Shown: piece by piece, positions 25,601 to 39,040 of the stretch
Position numbering within the stretch: position 1 is the stretch's first letter
Layout: each line of letters starts with the position of its first letter
Assembly (NCBI GenBank): GCA_016584305.1
Contig: JACEEZ010025354.1
Location: 355,001 to 419,000, forward strand
DNA length: 64,000 nucleotides
DNA from: Chionoecetes opilio
Lineage: Eukaryota; Arthropoda; Malacostraca; Decapoda; Majidae
Direction: 5' to 3'
The notes under the pieces: model-generated
Told to the model about the DNA's origin: nothing
Databases searched by the model: none
What the model saw: the letters and a program-made list of their open reading frames with translations, nothing else
Position numbers and translations under genes: made by a program

Positions 25601-26159
25601 TAGGATCCCAATTTACCAAAGCCAATCGTATACAAGACAGTCGTAGCAGATTAAGACGTTTAAGCCTAATTAGATTATTATTTTTTGTTGTTGTTGTTGT
25701 TGCTTGCATCATAGTGTTTTGTTTGTTCAACAGTTTTCTGAGCAACATGAAATTACCAAAATATGCTTCAGTCATTTCACTCACGTGGATGTTGTAAAAA
25801 TTGCCCACCAGCAGCATAATCTTACATATGAAACAAATATTTTCACCAATATTATGCGCTTCAGAATATGTGTAAGTTAATTTATTTTTGTATGAAGTTT
25901 TCTCCTTAAAACTATCGAAATATGTGAGGCATATTCTGAAGAGGTACTTGTAGTCATGGTATCCGAGCTGACCTGCCGAGGAGTGTTGTGTCTATAATGG
26001 CATCGTATCCAGAACCTCGGCTTTCTGCAAGCGCCTCGGAGACAGGACTCAGCACCCTATAGGCTTTGGGTTTTGTACTCCTGATAAGGCAGAGCCAGCA
26101 TCCTCACTAAGGTCAGACAATTTTGTTATTATTGTTATTGTCCACAAGGGTGATGCAAG
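25601..26159. other. No gene recognised
   Basis: AT-rich apart from a GCGCCTCGGAGACAGG patch near 26030. No supported feature. Confidence 0.5.
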
Positions 26160-26500
26160 GTAAAGCAAGTAATGCCATGCACTCGTATGTGTCTCCATGT
26201 AACGCTGTAGTGTAGAATATCTAGTCTCTTCTTTCTAGGGATCTCCCTGTGGCCAAGAGAGACGCAGAGAGAGAGAAGACTCACACGCTGCCACAGAGGC
26301 CACCTTTTAGGCATAGCTTGGGTGACAGGAGGCTCAGGTACCGCCATCTTGTTGAGGTGGTGTGCCTGTACAGGGCGGCCGCAGTGCCACCTAGGGGGAG
26401 GCGGCGTTCCAGCACCTCGTCTTGGGCCTGGCACTGCCTTTACACCTCACCTGTATTGACCTTAGATTCCATGACTTTCCATTGCTGAAGAAGACTCACG
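26160..26500 (-). repeat. GC-rich dispersed repeat, copy 10
   Basis: Minus-strand order: GAATCTAAGGTCAATACAGG, GTGCCAGGCCCAAGACGAGG, GGTGGCACTGCGGCCGCCC, TGTACAGGCACACCACC, then CAACAAGATGGCGGTACC (one mismatch). A 70-codon frame from the motif ATG begins MAVPEPPVTQAMPK, in register with copies 3 and 9. The same frame is open upstream for 29 more codons. Confidence 0.88.
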
Positions 26501-27613
26501 ATGGATGAAACAATTTTTTTCTCTCTGACAGGTATGATCTTCTTGTGTGGTTTCCTATGCCTAATAAATGATTTGTTAATTGTTTATACTGGAAAAGTAA
26601 TTGAAGTGTTGCTGTTGCACACCTCTACAGAAAGGTAACTGCAAGATTATCAAATTGTATCTACATCAATTTGTAGTCAAAGATGTAACACTGCACTGTC
26701 AAGGTTCATGATAATCCAGTCTTGTTACATATTAGTGTATGAGACACTGCCATCGTCATTAATAGATAGTTCAAGGAAGCCACATGCTCACTGTATCAGT
26801 TATATAGAATATTAAGGCCATATTGTGGACCACCTTTTCTTTTAGCAGCTTTTTGTGTTACTGAATGGAGGAGATGAAGTACTGGTGTTGGCGTTGCTGG
26901 GAAAGATGTGTTTGTCATTCTGTCTTGGAAGTCACCAGGCAGTTTCAGTGTTGTTCCTGCATTCTTTTCTTCAGCTAAAACTCTTCCGTTTAATTGAATT
27001 TCGCCTTCTAAGTTTTTTGTTTTCTTATGCGATGCATTTAGCAAATCTTGACGATTTGTTTCACACAAAAGCATAAAATATTCGTTATTACGCATTGCTA
27101 TAGTCATTGATATTTTGGGTGTTATTCACATAAAAAGTATATACGAAAGTAAGATAAATCAGATTTCGTTAACATCCCCAATAAGATCGTGTCGTATATT
27201 CCTTCGTCGCGTAATTCTGTATGCACCATGTACAACTCTTCATCAAGACACCGGATGCCCACTGGATACTCCATTCCATACTAACAATAAAAAAATAAAA
27301 AAAAAAAAAAAAAATAAAACAGTAAATAAACAAAATAAATAGATAAATAAAAGATAAAAAGTCAAGGCAAGGACTAGTAAGGCCATAATTATCAAGTTAC
27401 TCAAAGATGCTCACTGTATATTCCCAGGATCTCGTGTGCCCTGTGGTGCCACGGGGTGTTCATGTTCATAGGTAATACTCGTACTGCCTCTAAATACATA
27501 GAGGTCACAGCAGATGACTTGATCAGGAAGTGTCATCATCTATTTTCTGTACTTCACCTGAGGTACTGTAACGACTCTACTGTTCCTTCGCAAAAAAGAG
27601 AGCAAAAAGTTCC
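26501..27613. other. No gene recognised
   Basis: AT-rich with an A-rich run at 27290-27350. The minus-strand frame at 26796-27107 (103 codons) lacks any family signature or coding-like base bias. Confidence 0.5.
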
Positions 27614-27617
27614 TTAA

Positions 27618-27827
27618 CCCCTTCACACCCAGATCTTTCCTTTGCTTTAAAAAAAATGTCTGTTGTGGAGCCATAAAATTACAAAAAAGTAACTTAATAT
27701 ACCAAATTAGCCAGTGGACAAGGATACAAAACAGGTCATAGCTATAAAGCATTGTTATATTTACTAGAAATCGTCTAATGGTACCCAGATTACAATGGAA
27801 ATTATGTACGTTCTGGGCCTCAAGGGG
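27618..27827. mobile_element. TTAA-flanked MITE, copy 2
   Basis: A 210-bp element with perfect TTAA on both sides (27614-27617 and 27828-27831) and ends CCCCTTCA / TCAAGGGG. The interior is homologous to 10632-10865. It has no coding capacity. Confidence 0.82.
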
Positions 27828-27831
27828 TTAA

Positions 27832-28655
27832 ACACCTTCTTATCCTATTATGAATATTCTGAACTAAAAGTCTCTACTCCTGTTGCCACGGTAGACATTT
27901 CATCCAGTGTGTAACATTCTACGTACATACTGTAATGTCAACGCAACATTTCTTATTTAGGGAAACATCTTGAAGGAATATTCCCAAATGATTTTTTAAC
28001 CCTTTTGTGAACATATCAAAAATATCTTATGAACCTTTTCACTTTTCATTTTTTTCCAAATTACGTAATGCTATTCTTTTTCACGGCATCCCGACCCCTT
28101 TGTGTGATCCTTGGCGTCGGTTTCCCTTCGTCGCCAATGAAAGAACTTAGCCGAGGTCGTGGAGCGGGTCGTGGAGGGGTCGTGGAAGGGTCGTGGGTCG
28201 CTCCATGAGTCCCCTCGTGAGTGTCGTGCTCGGTTCCGAAGGCTTCATGATCCTCGTGATGTTGGTCGTCATATCCACCATCGCTCTCAGGGTTTTATCA
28301 GCTAAGCTTTATTCGTAATTTTCGTCTTTAGAATCAGCAATATACTTAACTCGAAAATTTCCTCAGGCCATAGACAGTCAACTTAGCTAAGGTGGTGGCA
28401 AAGGTTCAATCTTTTCCAAGACATTCTTTAATTTCTTTCACTCAACATTTTAAATTATATTCATTCTTAAGTCATCAGTTTGTCATAAATGTTCACATCC
28501 GTACATGATAGATACATAGCCCAGAATCTTGTGGTCTATGTGTTTGAAGAGGTGAACTCAACATACTAAAAACAGTTATTTAACAGTACGAGGCCTTTAT
28601 GCTAATCCTCCTCTTCCTTCTTCTTAGGTACGGTTAAAGTATGCTCAGGAATAAA
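27832..28655. other. No gene; short GTCGTGGAG-type repeat at 28155-28205
   Basis: Mostly AT-rich. At 28100-28260 a more GC-rich patch holds GGTCGTGGAGCGGGTCGTGG and similar 12-bp repeats. No coding feature is supported. Confidence 0.5.
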
Positions 28656-28657
28656 GG

Positions 28658-29020
28658 AAAAAATATTCTTGATTCCTCTGATGACAAATATTCTTGATTC
28701 CTCTAGTGACAAATATTCTTGATTCCTCTGATGACAAATATTCTTGATTCCTCTGATGACAAATATTCTTGATTCCTCTGATGACAAATTCTATTCCTTA
28801 GAAATTTTCTTGTTCTCTGATGACAAAATCTGATTCCTTTGATGACAAATATCGATCCTCTGATGACAAATATTCTTGATTCCTCTGATGACAAATATTC
28901 TTGATTCCTCTGATGACAAATATTCTTGATTCCTCTGATGACAAATATTCTTGATTCCTCTAGTGACAAATATTCTTGATTCCTCTGATGACAAATATTC
29001 TTGATTCCTCTAGTGACAAG
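28658..29020. repeat. 25-bp minisatellite, about 14 units
   Basis: The unit is ATTCTTGATTCCTCTGATGA plus CAAAT. Most units are identical, a variant has CTAGTGA in place of CTGATGA, and units at 28790-28860 are shortened and diverged. The minus-strand Ile/Arg/Asn-rich frames are artefacts. Confidence 0.95.
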
Positions 29021-30107
29021 TGGATGAAATGCTAAGTCAGCCCTCTTGTGAAAGCGTCTCCTGTTATAAGCAAGTCACCTCCTCCTCAACCTATACAACT
29101 TATATAATCATTATTCAGACTCAAAACGAAGAATCAGTTTGCTTTCTAAAAATAAATGTTTCCAGGTTTTGTGAATCGAACTTCTCATAGTTTTCCCTCT
29201 GCTAACTGACTAATAAGAGGATATATACGATTAATTTCAAACTTCTACACTAACTAAGATACACTTTTCACAGAAGAAGTTTCCATTAGCATGATATTAC
29301 ATTTTAAGTACCATGTTCAATACCCTCAAGTTACATCCGTCTCGTTTTTCCATTCTCTCTCTCCTTTCTTCCATCCCTCCCTGCTACAATTCTTCTCTCC
29401 CTCCAGCGACCGTTGCAGCATTCACCCACGCATGACACCTGGCCAGCGCCTCACAATACCCATCAAGTCATATGCATCACGTTCACTCAGTCAACGTACC
29501 GTCACGCTGTATTAATAAATGATGACCACTCAAACGTCACCGTCACGCTCCCACCACACGGCCGGGGAGAGCATTGTTGTGCGACGCTACTATGTGCCTC
29601 AGGTTGTCACTTCCATTACCTGATGTGAACGGTTGGAGTGACATTTGAGTCCTATGGAGCCTCACAAAGCAGGTCACACGTGTGCTCAAAATAATAACAA
29701 AGAGGCAGCAACAGCATAAAGAAAACCGTCGTCATAATAAATCACCTTCGTTTTGTGTAAGAGAAAAAGGAAAGGAAATAGGGAAACAGAACCTCAGACT
29801 TGGTGGGGAAACATTCAGTCAAACATTCACATTAACAATTAAGAAAAACCTACAATAATACCTAAATATAATACAATAATACCTAAATAATCTAAACAAA
29901 TACCTGCTCAGCCAATTTTACCTCCAAATTATCCTCAGACTACTTTACGAGCGCATGTTTATATTCATACACATATACAAATACACACACACACACACAT
30001 TTACGTAACTTTATTTGTCATACAGTATTCCCGCATGACACCCAAGGCTTCGGGGAGGGGCGCGGAGAGAGCGAGGATTTGGTAGGAGAGAAATAATATG
30101 AATCCAG
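29021..30107. other. No gene recognised
   Basis: AT-rich with a C-rich patch at 29395-29640. A (CA)9 run is at 29982-29998. Frames near 29291-29628 show no domain. Confidence 0.45.
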
Positions 30108-30400
30108 CCTAAAATCAATACGGGTGAGGCGAGCAAAGAGTGCCTGGACAGAGGCGAGGAGCAGGGGTGCCACTACCTCCTCCGTGTGGCATCCCGGCTT
30201 AGGCACCCCACTATAACAAGATGGCGGCGCCCTAAGTCCCTCATGCCTATATAATGTTTTGTATGATCTGTTGGCTGACTGACGTGTGAATGAGGTGGGT
30301 ATGGATGAAGCAGCAGCCACAAGGGAGCAGCAATCAGAGGAAGGACATGCCCGCCCTTTCTCGTATAGGAACAACATCCTGAACCAATTTCTCATGACTC
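30108..30400 (+). repeat. GC-rich dispersed repeat, copy 11
   Basis: CCTAAAATCAATACGGGTG, GAGTGCCTGGACAGAGGCG, GGGGTGCCACTACCTCC, TGTGGCATCC, then CAAGATGGCGGC exactly at 30217-30228. The frame at the motif ATG stops after four codons. The tail retains GAAGCAGCAGCC and GGAGCAGCAATCAGAGGA. Confidence 0.85.
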
Positions 30401-30417
30401 TGTTTCACACATATTTC

Positions 30418-31480
30418 ATCAACAGCTTTATGCTAACGAAAGAAATAAGGAATCAACAGCTTTATGCCACCTAAAGAAAAAAGGAATATACAGCTTATGC
30501 CACCTAAAGAACAAAAGAATAAACACCTTTATGCCACCTAAAGAAAAAAAAAAATTCAACAGCTTTATGCCACCTAAAGAAAAAAGGAATACACAGCTTA
30601 TGCCACCTAAATAAAAAAGGAATCAACAGCTTTATGCCACCTAAATAAAAAAAGGAATATACAGCTTTATGCCACCTAAAGAAAAAAAGAATCAACAGTT
30701 TTATGCCACCTAAAGAAAATAAGAATCAACAGCTTTATGCCACCTAAAGAAAATAAGAATCAACAGCTTTATGCCACCTAAATAAAAAAAGAATCAACAG
30801 CTTTATGCCACCTAAAGAAAAAAAGAATCAACAGCTTTATGCCACCTAAAGAAAAAAGGAATATACAGCTTATGCCACCTAAAGAAAATAAGAATCAACA
30901 GCTTTATGCCACCTAAAGAAAAAAAGAATCAACAGCTTTATGCCACCTAAACAAAAAAGGAATATACAGCTTATGCCACCTAAAGAAAAAAAGAATCAAC
31001 AGCTTTATGCCACCTAAACAAAAAAGGAATATACAGCTTATGCCACCTAAAGAAAATAAGAATCAACAGCTTTATGCCACCTAAAGAAAAAAAGAATCAA
31101 CAGCTTTATGCCACCTAAAGAAAATAAGAATCAACAGCTTTATGCCACCTAAAGAAAATAAGAATCAACAGCTTTATGCCACCTAAAGAAAATAAGAATC
31201 AACAGCTTTATGCTACCTAAAGAAAAAAAGAATCAACAGCTTTATGCCACCTAAAGAAAAAAGGAATATACAGCTTATGCCACCTAAAGAAAAAAAGAAT
31301 CAACAGCTTTATGCCACCTAAACAAAAAAGGAATATACAGATTATGCCACCTAAAGAAAATAAGAATCAACAGCTTTATGCCACCTACAGAAAAAAGGAA
31401 TATACAGCTTATGCCACCTAAAGAAAAAAAGAATCAACAGCTTTATGCCACCTAAAGAAAAAAAGGAATCAACAGCTTCA
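30418..31480. repeat. About 33-bp minisatellite, about 32 units, two unit types
   Basis: Unit type A is GAATCAACAGCTTTATGCCA plus CCTAAAGAAAAAAA. Type B is GAATATACAGCTTATGCCAC plus CTAAAGAAAAAAA. B units occur near 30484, 30592, 30859, 30962, 31027, 31266, 31332 and 31399, usually separated by one to several A units. Minus-strand FFFRWHK frames are artefacts. Confidence 0.95.
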
Positions 31481-33527
31481 AATGCATTAAATATAAGATC
31501 ATCTACATATATCGCAAATATAGGCCTACACATATACAGATAAAAGCATATTGCAGAAATTCGAGGAAACCTGACTCATTTTCACCCATTAAAGAAATAA
31601 AGTGCCTGTTATAAAAACTGCAGGATGGCCTAAAAGAGTAGGCCTATATACAATAGGTAATTCCTACAAAGAGCTATTTCGCCGCGTATTGCCTATTTTT
31701 TTTTTAAGAGTGCGACATGCAATCAGCAAATTCCGTACGACTGTATGTATACTGTATCAAAATGACAATACAAAGCAATGAATACTACGACGTGCCTAAA
31801 ATGAAGATGACTAAAGAGACGATGAGTTTGAGACACACAGATGAGGTACTCAACTGAGCGTTATTGTGTTCAGATCCACCCATGTGATAGGAATCTTCCA
31901 CCAAGGTAAGCTGTCGGCCTGTACCTGAGTCAGACGTGTGAAGAGGTGAGAAAGTGTTAGGCAGCCTCGCAGTACTCCTTAGAAATTAAAACAATTGTGC
32001 TTTAAAGTTAAGATTGTTATCAGTAAGGGATGAGATGATGGTACAGTACCAGATGAGTACTAGTTGTGGTAAAAGTCGAGTTGTTATTGATACTTATTGT
32101 TTCTCATGCACAAGGGAAAAATAGAGCATCAGGTATTGCAGCCTGCACAGGAGGTGATGCAGCGACAGTTATGTCATGTTAGTGATGCTGTACAGATGAA
32201 TGTCCTCGCTGTCCTTGTTGGTCCCTGCGGTGTCTTGATTACGATGGAATATCACATCGGCTGCTCGTGAATGCACGTATAGGTCGTCTGTGCCTTGAGA
32301 GTTCACGGAATCTGCTTTCAGCAAGATTTGAGAATTCAACCTTTTTAATTTATATAAATAAGTGTTGCTTACAAGTATAGTGATATACTTACAACTATAC
32401 GTACTTAGTAAGTAAAGATAACCTTTTTTTTTTTTACTTGCGAGTTTTCAGATAATATTATGTGGTGTTGAACACGTCAACACCAACACAAGCTTCGACG
32501 CTGCAAGCACCTCACCTCTGAAGTCATTCCCTCTACCAAGTGTTAGCCTTTGTTACCATTTGTACCTCACCAGCAACAAAGCTTGAAAGAAGTAAATAAA
32601 ACATCTTTGAAATCAGGGAATAAGTCCCGCGAATCCATTATCATAAGTCATTATGTTTGTAGCTTATGAGATTACTTTTTGAGGCTCTGGCATTAATCAA
32701 CAATAATCCAAGGATACAAACAAATCTAAGCAAATGAGTAGGCCCCCATTACATTGTATAATTTTATCCTTGTAATAAATTATATTTTTTACAAGATAAA
32801 ATATAAAATCAGAGACACGATGATGTTTTTTTGCGAACAGGTAAGAAATTCTAAAGATTCTTAATCAAATATATGACTTAAGGTTAAAGGCACTATAATT
32901 ATAATGTCTTCACTAAATACAACAATGTACACCTGCAGCAGGTAATGAGAGTCTGTTCAAAGGTGTTACATATGGGAGTGTCCCCGTTTACTTGTATCAT
33001 GGCAGTTTCATGTTCTCATATACAACAAAACAATAGACCGACACAGATAAAGCCGATATGCAGAAAACAAATCCTGTGTTCTTTGAAAATACCCTGTACT
33101 CCTGTGTGGCGATCCTTTCAACATAAGTAACAACACTAAGTAACACAACCCTCATCCATCTGAATGACGACAAATACAACTCAGGCCTACGTTGGTAACA
33201 AGCATCACTGCCATGATGTACTTAGCATAATGTAGTAGCACAAAAATATGATACACATTAATGCTCCATATTAACTTTAGTTTATCTTTTTACCTCGTTA
33301 AAGCGTGGTATTTTCAAGTCCAGCCTATGCTACATGCTCAGCAACATTGTCTGAAAGCAATTTGTGAGGACAAGAAAATACAAGTATTTCTTTACCTTCA
33401 AGACCACCAAATAATTAATGCATGTGACCGCACAACAATACACTGCTCCTCCCCTCAGCAACATAGAACGACAAGTGAATATGAATAAAAATAAAAAAAA
33501 CAAATTTGAATACAGCAAAAACATCCC
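31481..33527. other. No gene recognised
   Basis: AT-rich, mostly single-copy-looking. The 60-odd codon frames at 32945-33179 and the 75-codon frame at 33261-33488 show no known features. Confidence 0.5.
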
Positions 33528-33950
33528 TGGAGTCTAAAATCAATAAAGGTAAGCCGTGCCTGCGGTGCCTAGCGGGGGCGAGGGGCGAGGGTGCCGCGGC
33601 TGCCTCCGTGTGGCACTCAGGCCGCCATGTCCAGGCACATCATCGCAACAAGATGGCGGCGGCTGGGCCCAGGTATACCTTGGATTCTCATCTTGTCTGG
33701 CGTGTGAGTTTTATCGGTGGAGGTAAAGCAGTGGCCTTCGAGGAACATCGACAACGAATACAAAATGACTGCCGTGACGACAGGGTTTATTCAACAACAT
33801 TGTTTGTATCTTCCACATTTTTTTGGTGTGTGTTTAGGCAGGACCCTTTTAGTTTACTGGGCGATAATGCTTTCCAAAACAGTACAATTCCGTGCTCCGA
33901 CAGCAACACACGAAACATGCCTGTGAAGCAGTAAATACTCATACTGTTGT
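33528..33950 (+). repeat. GC-rich dispersed repeat, copy 12 (best preserved)
   Basis: All core parts are present: GGAGTCTAAAATCAATAAAG, GTGCCTAGCGGGGGCGAGG, GGTGCCGCGGCTGCCTCC, GTGTGGCACTCAGGCCGCC, ATGTCCAGGCAC, then CAAGATGGCGGC exactly at 33649-33660. GCCGCCAT (33621-33628) and ATGGCGGC (33653-33660) form an 8-bp inverted pair with a 24-bp loop. A 93-codon frame begins at the motif ATG and extends upstream in frame for 49 more codons. The tail includes GTAAAGCAGTGGCC, and TCAACAACATTG before a T-run and GGTGTGTG. Confidence 0.92.
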
Positions 33951-34791
<841 letters not shown>

Positions 34792-35029
34792 TTATTAACC
34801 TTATAAAATAACTTTATATTATAGACGAACCTTCTTTTTTCTTGTATTCTAGCCCTTGCATCATTCTAGGCATCATTGAAAAATGTGTATGCAAGTATCC
34901 TGACTAGTCTTTCCTTGAGAAAAAAATCCAATTTATAATCAAATAAACTGTTCCAATAAAAAAAAAAAAAACGTTCTAGCCCTGTAAGTACCTCCTCCGC
35001 TTCACCACATGCCAGCCATGCCCGGCCCT

Positions 35030-35770
35030 CTACAATACCAAGACGATGAAACACTTGTGTACAGGATCAAGACGAACAGCGAAGTATACTTTATACTAAG
35101 ACGCAACTACAAAAGATTGATGAGTAAAGTCAGTGATGGCTGGGTACTAGGCCTATAAATGAGATATTTGATATTGAAGGGTAAGTATTGTCACAAACAT
35201 AATTAATCTATTGGCTAATCTCATCGTTTTTCCAGTGTGGTGACCTCCAATGAAATACTATATGCAATCCTCCATGTGCCTGGCGAGGGTGAGGTGCAGG
35301 AGTGACGCCGCCTGTGTGTGGCACCGAGGCCAGGCACACATGAGGGCGGAGCACAGGCCTCCTCTCACTCGTAAAGTGTTCATGTCTGTCTGTTGCCCAC
35401 CATGTAAGTAACTTGACGACATGGCAGAGGCAAAGCAGAGGAAAGAGAGAGCAGCGAAAAGAGGAATCACGGACCCGCTATACCACCATGTTTGAGGAAC
35501 AACTCGTGTTTCTCGGTGGTCTTTTGTTCTCATCGTTTGGTGACCTTTGTATTGTCTTGCTGTCATGCTGATATCAAGGCAAGCGTGGGGCCTTGTGGTG
35601 ATGAATCCAGAGAAAACCCAGCAACGCATTTTGGTCGACCAAAGATTGGGCTTGACGCCTCTGGATTACAACTCTTATACTATTACCAGGGTCACGGGCG
35701 CGTGACACCCAACCCTGAGAGGCCGACACGTAACCCTCACTCCGGCACGCCTCATGCAGGTGCACAAATG
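35030..35770 (+). repeat. GC-rich dispersed repeat, copy 13 with extended 5' part
   Basis: From CCAAGACGATGAAACACTTG through CACTAGGCCTA (35148) it matches the sequence upstream of the core in the tandem units (38455-38560). The core is damaged: GTGCCTGGCGAGGGTGAGG is kept, but 20-30 bp around the ATGGCGGC motif are deleted (CACACATGAGGGCGGAGC). The tail has GTGTTCATG, GTTTCTCGGTGGTCTTTTG, GTATTGTCTTGCTGTCATG and GGGGCCTTGTGGTGATG. Confidence 0.8.
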
Positions 35771-36620
35771 TCTATGGGGATTGTATTTTTTTCCTTAGAA
35801 GAACAAAATCATGCGCAAAAGCTTATTGAGCAATACCTGCACAAAAAAAAAAAAAAAAAAAGCACGATGAGCTTCCGAGATTTTTCTTGGTATTCCCTTT
35901 TTTTTTTTTTTTTTACCTCAGTCGACTTGCAGCGTTTTACAGGCAGTGTGGATATGAACTTCAATTTTTTCCCCTGCCATTCACCCTCTGCTCCTCTCTG
36001 ACAGTGGCACCGATACTCTAATTGAAAACAATTATATCTGGCTCACTTTTTTCTACCCTTACGAATACTTATATTTTGGACACATGAGCTACAATTCTTT
36101 CATCCAGTGCTCTTCAATGGCATCTACGTATTTTTCTTGATAGGAGAGAATATTTTATCATTGCCAAAATGCAGAAGAAAAAAATATTCTCAAGGACTAT
36201 AAAATTACTTAAGATAAGATCACCTAAACAGTTCTCTGATTAAAGGAGGCATTTCATAAAAAGTGGATTGACATTGAGCCCCAGTATTTTAGGAGTTTCA
36301 GTGACGACATGCAAGACAAATTGTGAAATGTAATCAGCTATCGTTGCAATACGTAAAAAAACGCGCCCGATCTCAAAAAGGCAGAGAACGCCAAAAGTAC
36401 TATTCCCAATATACTCATGTTCTTTGGCGCAGATCAAAACCAATTTCTTTCTTTTCATGCAGACATACTGTCACAAGAAACGGGAGAGATGCCGCTAAAT
36501 GCCCGGAACTTGAATACACACAGTGATAGTTAATCCTTCTTATTCAGAACCATAGACTTACCAGATAATCCTGTACGGAAATCTTCAAGTCGAGTGATTG
36601 AAGGAAAGAGATAGACAATT
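35771..36620. other. No gene recognised
   Basis: AT-rich with an A18 run at 35844 and a T18 run at 35898. Nothing else supported. Confidence 0.5.
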
Positions 36621-38439
36621 CCAGGAGACACTATAGGACTAACTGTAAGGTAGCATTAGGCATTTGTGGGAAAGTTTCTTTCTCCCTGGATGTCTGACAC
36701 CTTCGTTGCCGTATCAAACATTCCTAAGTTTGTTACCATTCAAAAGAAAAGGAAAAAAGGGAGAGCAAGGCACTGGTCGCATCGTCTCATGCAAGTCAAT
36801 TGAAGATAGAAGACCCAAAGAACATAAAACTGCACTTACTGTTGGATGATAATTAATTATTCATCTCACAACAGCTACACATGAACTGTCTTACTCAACA
36901 TCTATTATTTATAATCTTAAGTTTGAGTCAAAGTCACATTAAGTAGTATCCTCAAATATTTTCTTCATCAGGAAACAGGGAAAAAACAGAATCAAGAGGT
37001 GATAGATCTTATGGCTAATGAGACAAGTTGCCATGATGACTCCTCGCCTCACGGTAACGATAGGTGGATACGAGAACACAAGGATGGTACCTTATAGGCC
37101 TAGAGTTTCCAGTTAAGGACATTATGGAGACACTCTTTCCTGTCTCAATTTTTCAACGTGTGAATCGTGCATTGGATAATCTCCAATAACCTACCAGGTC
37201 AGGAGTCCCACGGCAAACTTAATAATCAACGAATAGCGTTAATTTTTTTTTAATGTTCATACTTAGATTTCAGCTTCAAGTCTTGTTATGAAAAATCTCC
37301 TTTTTTTCCTTAGGGAGTGAGTTTGTACGGATATAATAATTCGTGCTGTGTCAAATTCTAAGACTCTCTACTTTTGTAAGTAAGAGAAACGTAGTAAAAA
37401 TGCCACTCGCAGGCGATGGACAATACAGCCGTGCACAGTATAAGCGGCGAGAATCTGCTCATCCTGTCACGTATAAACATGTGTATAGCATGGTCATTCA
37501 CGCAATGCCACGATTACAGCAAATCAACTACAACATACACATCACCGAACTAAGCAAATAAAGAAAACATTATATGACAAAACATTGCTAAGAGAATTTC
37601 AGTATTGCTGAAGGCTAGTCCTACTATACGCAAGATTAGATCATAAACAAACGTATCTGATTTTTTTTTGTTTTTTTTGCACATCATATCATTATTATTC
37701 TGTATTTTCATATACTTTCCATTACAGATATGAAAATCATATTTATTCAAATTTTTTTATTATCAGGGTAAAGACAACTGCGCGGCGGCACCTCACTCTT
37801 CCAGACGTCAGCATTGCGAGTATACATGACCCCCACCAGATACAGGTAGCCAGGTCACCTTTTCACCAAACTACCTGACCTGACACCTGACGCCTTCAGC
37901 ACTCATGATGAGCTCGTTACTAGCTTGGCATTTACTTCATTATCTAATAAGGAGAAATCAGACTTATGTAGTGCGAAGACACAGAAGGAAAATTCAGGTC
38001 ACAATTTGATATGGCACCTCAAGTGAGCCGTTGGCCTTCGTTTGTGAGTGATTGGTAAGGAGGAGACAGCAGAGCCTTATAGAACCAAACGCAAGCAGGA
38101 GATACACTTTCAAGTATGTTAAATAATCGAATATTAAAAAAAAGTAGAAATGTTTTTTATTACCGCAGAGGAAAGTTATTTTTTAATTTTTTTTATTTCA
38201 TAGTAGACATTCCTACGATTTCTGATCTTATATTGTTATTCTTACGTCCAAGATTAATAAAAAAAATCAAGGTTTATTACACAAAACATTATGATATAAA
38301 AACCAGAAGAAAAAAAACAATACTTCAGGTGATGTTCTGGCCATTGAAATGCAAGATTTTTTTCAACGCAGAAAAATGTAAAAGGTCAGAAATTAACCAA
38401 GTCCATCATGGAGCACAGAACATCTAAACCTTAGTCACC

Positions 38440-39040
38440 TAACAACCCCCGCAGTGCCAAGACGATTCAACACTCATGTACATTACCATGATGAGCAGTG
38501 AACTACATACAAGACAGAAGCAACAACAGATCTATGACAGGCAAGGGGGGGCACTAGGCCTACACCTGAGAGAGAAGCAAATAGGTGACGATCCTTATTG
38601 ATAGACCGAAGTTATATTACCCTCCCCTTATTTCCTTTTACTCTATTTTCGCATGGTGCATTATGACCTCAAGTAAATTGATGTACAAAACCCTAGCTCA
38701 GCCTGGCGAGAGCGAGGTGCCTGAGTGCCGCCGCCGCCTCGAAGTGGCACTGGCACTCAGGCCGTCATGTCCAGGCACACGGCAGCCACAAAATGGCGGC
38801 GCATGAGCCTCCTCACATCAATAAGATGTTCATGGGGATCTTTGCCCCGGATGTGACTCCCCAGGTGAGAGGTGAAGCAGCGGCCCCGAGGGAGCAGCGG
38901 CCACATCACTGCCTATATGTAACAACGAGTGTTTTTTGGTGGCCTTGTTTTCATTGTTTGCTGACGCTTATACTGTCTTGCTGTCAAGGTAATGCCATGG
39001 GAAACACGAGGCCTTGCAGTAAGGGAACCAAAGAATAAAT
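38440..39040 (+). repeat. GC-rich dispersed repeat, copy 14 (in tandem unit 1)
   Basis: An extended 5' part (CCAAGACGATTCAACACTC to CACTAGGCCTAC) precedes AGCCTGGCGAGAGCGAGGTG, GAGTGCCGCCGCCGCC, TGGCACTCAGGCCGTCATG and CAAAATGGCGGC (one mismatch). An 81-codon frame starts at the motif ATG (38793-39038) with MAAHEPPHINKMF and contains GEAAAPREQRPH. Tail blocks: GATGTGACTCCCCAGGTG, ATGTAACAACGAGTG, TTGGTGGCCTTG, TACTGTCTTGCTGTCAAGG. Confidence 0.9.
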
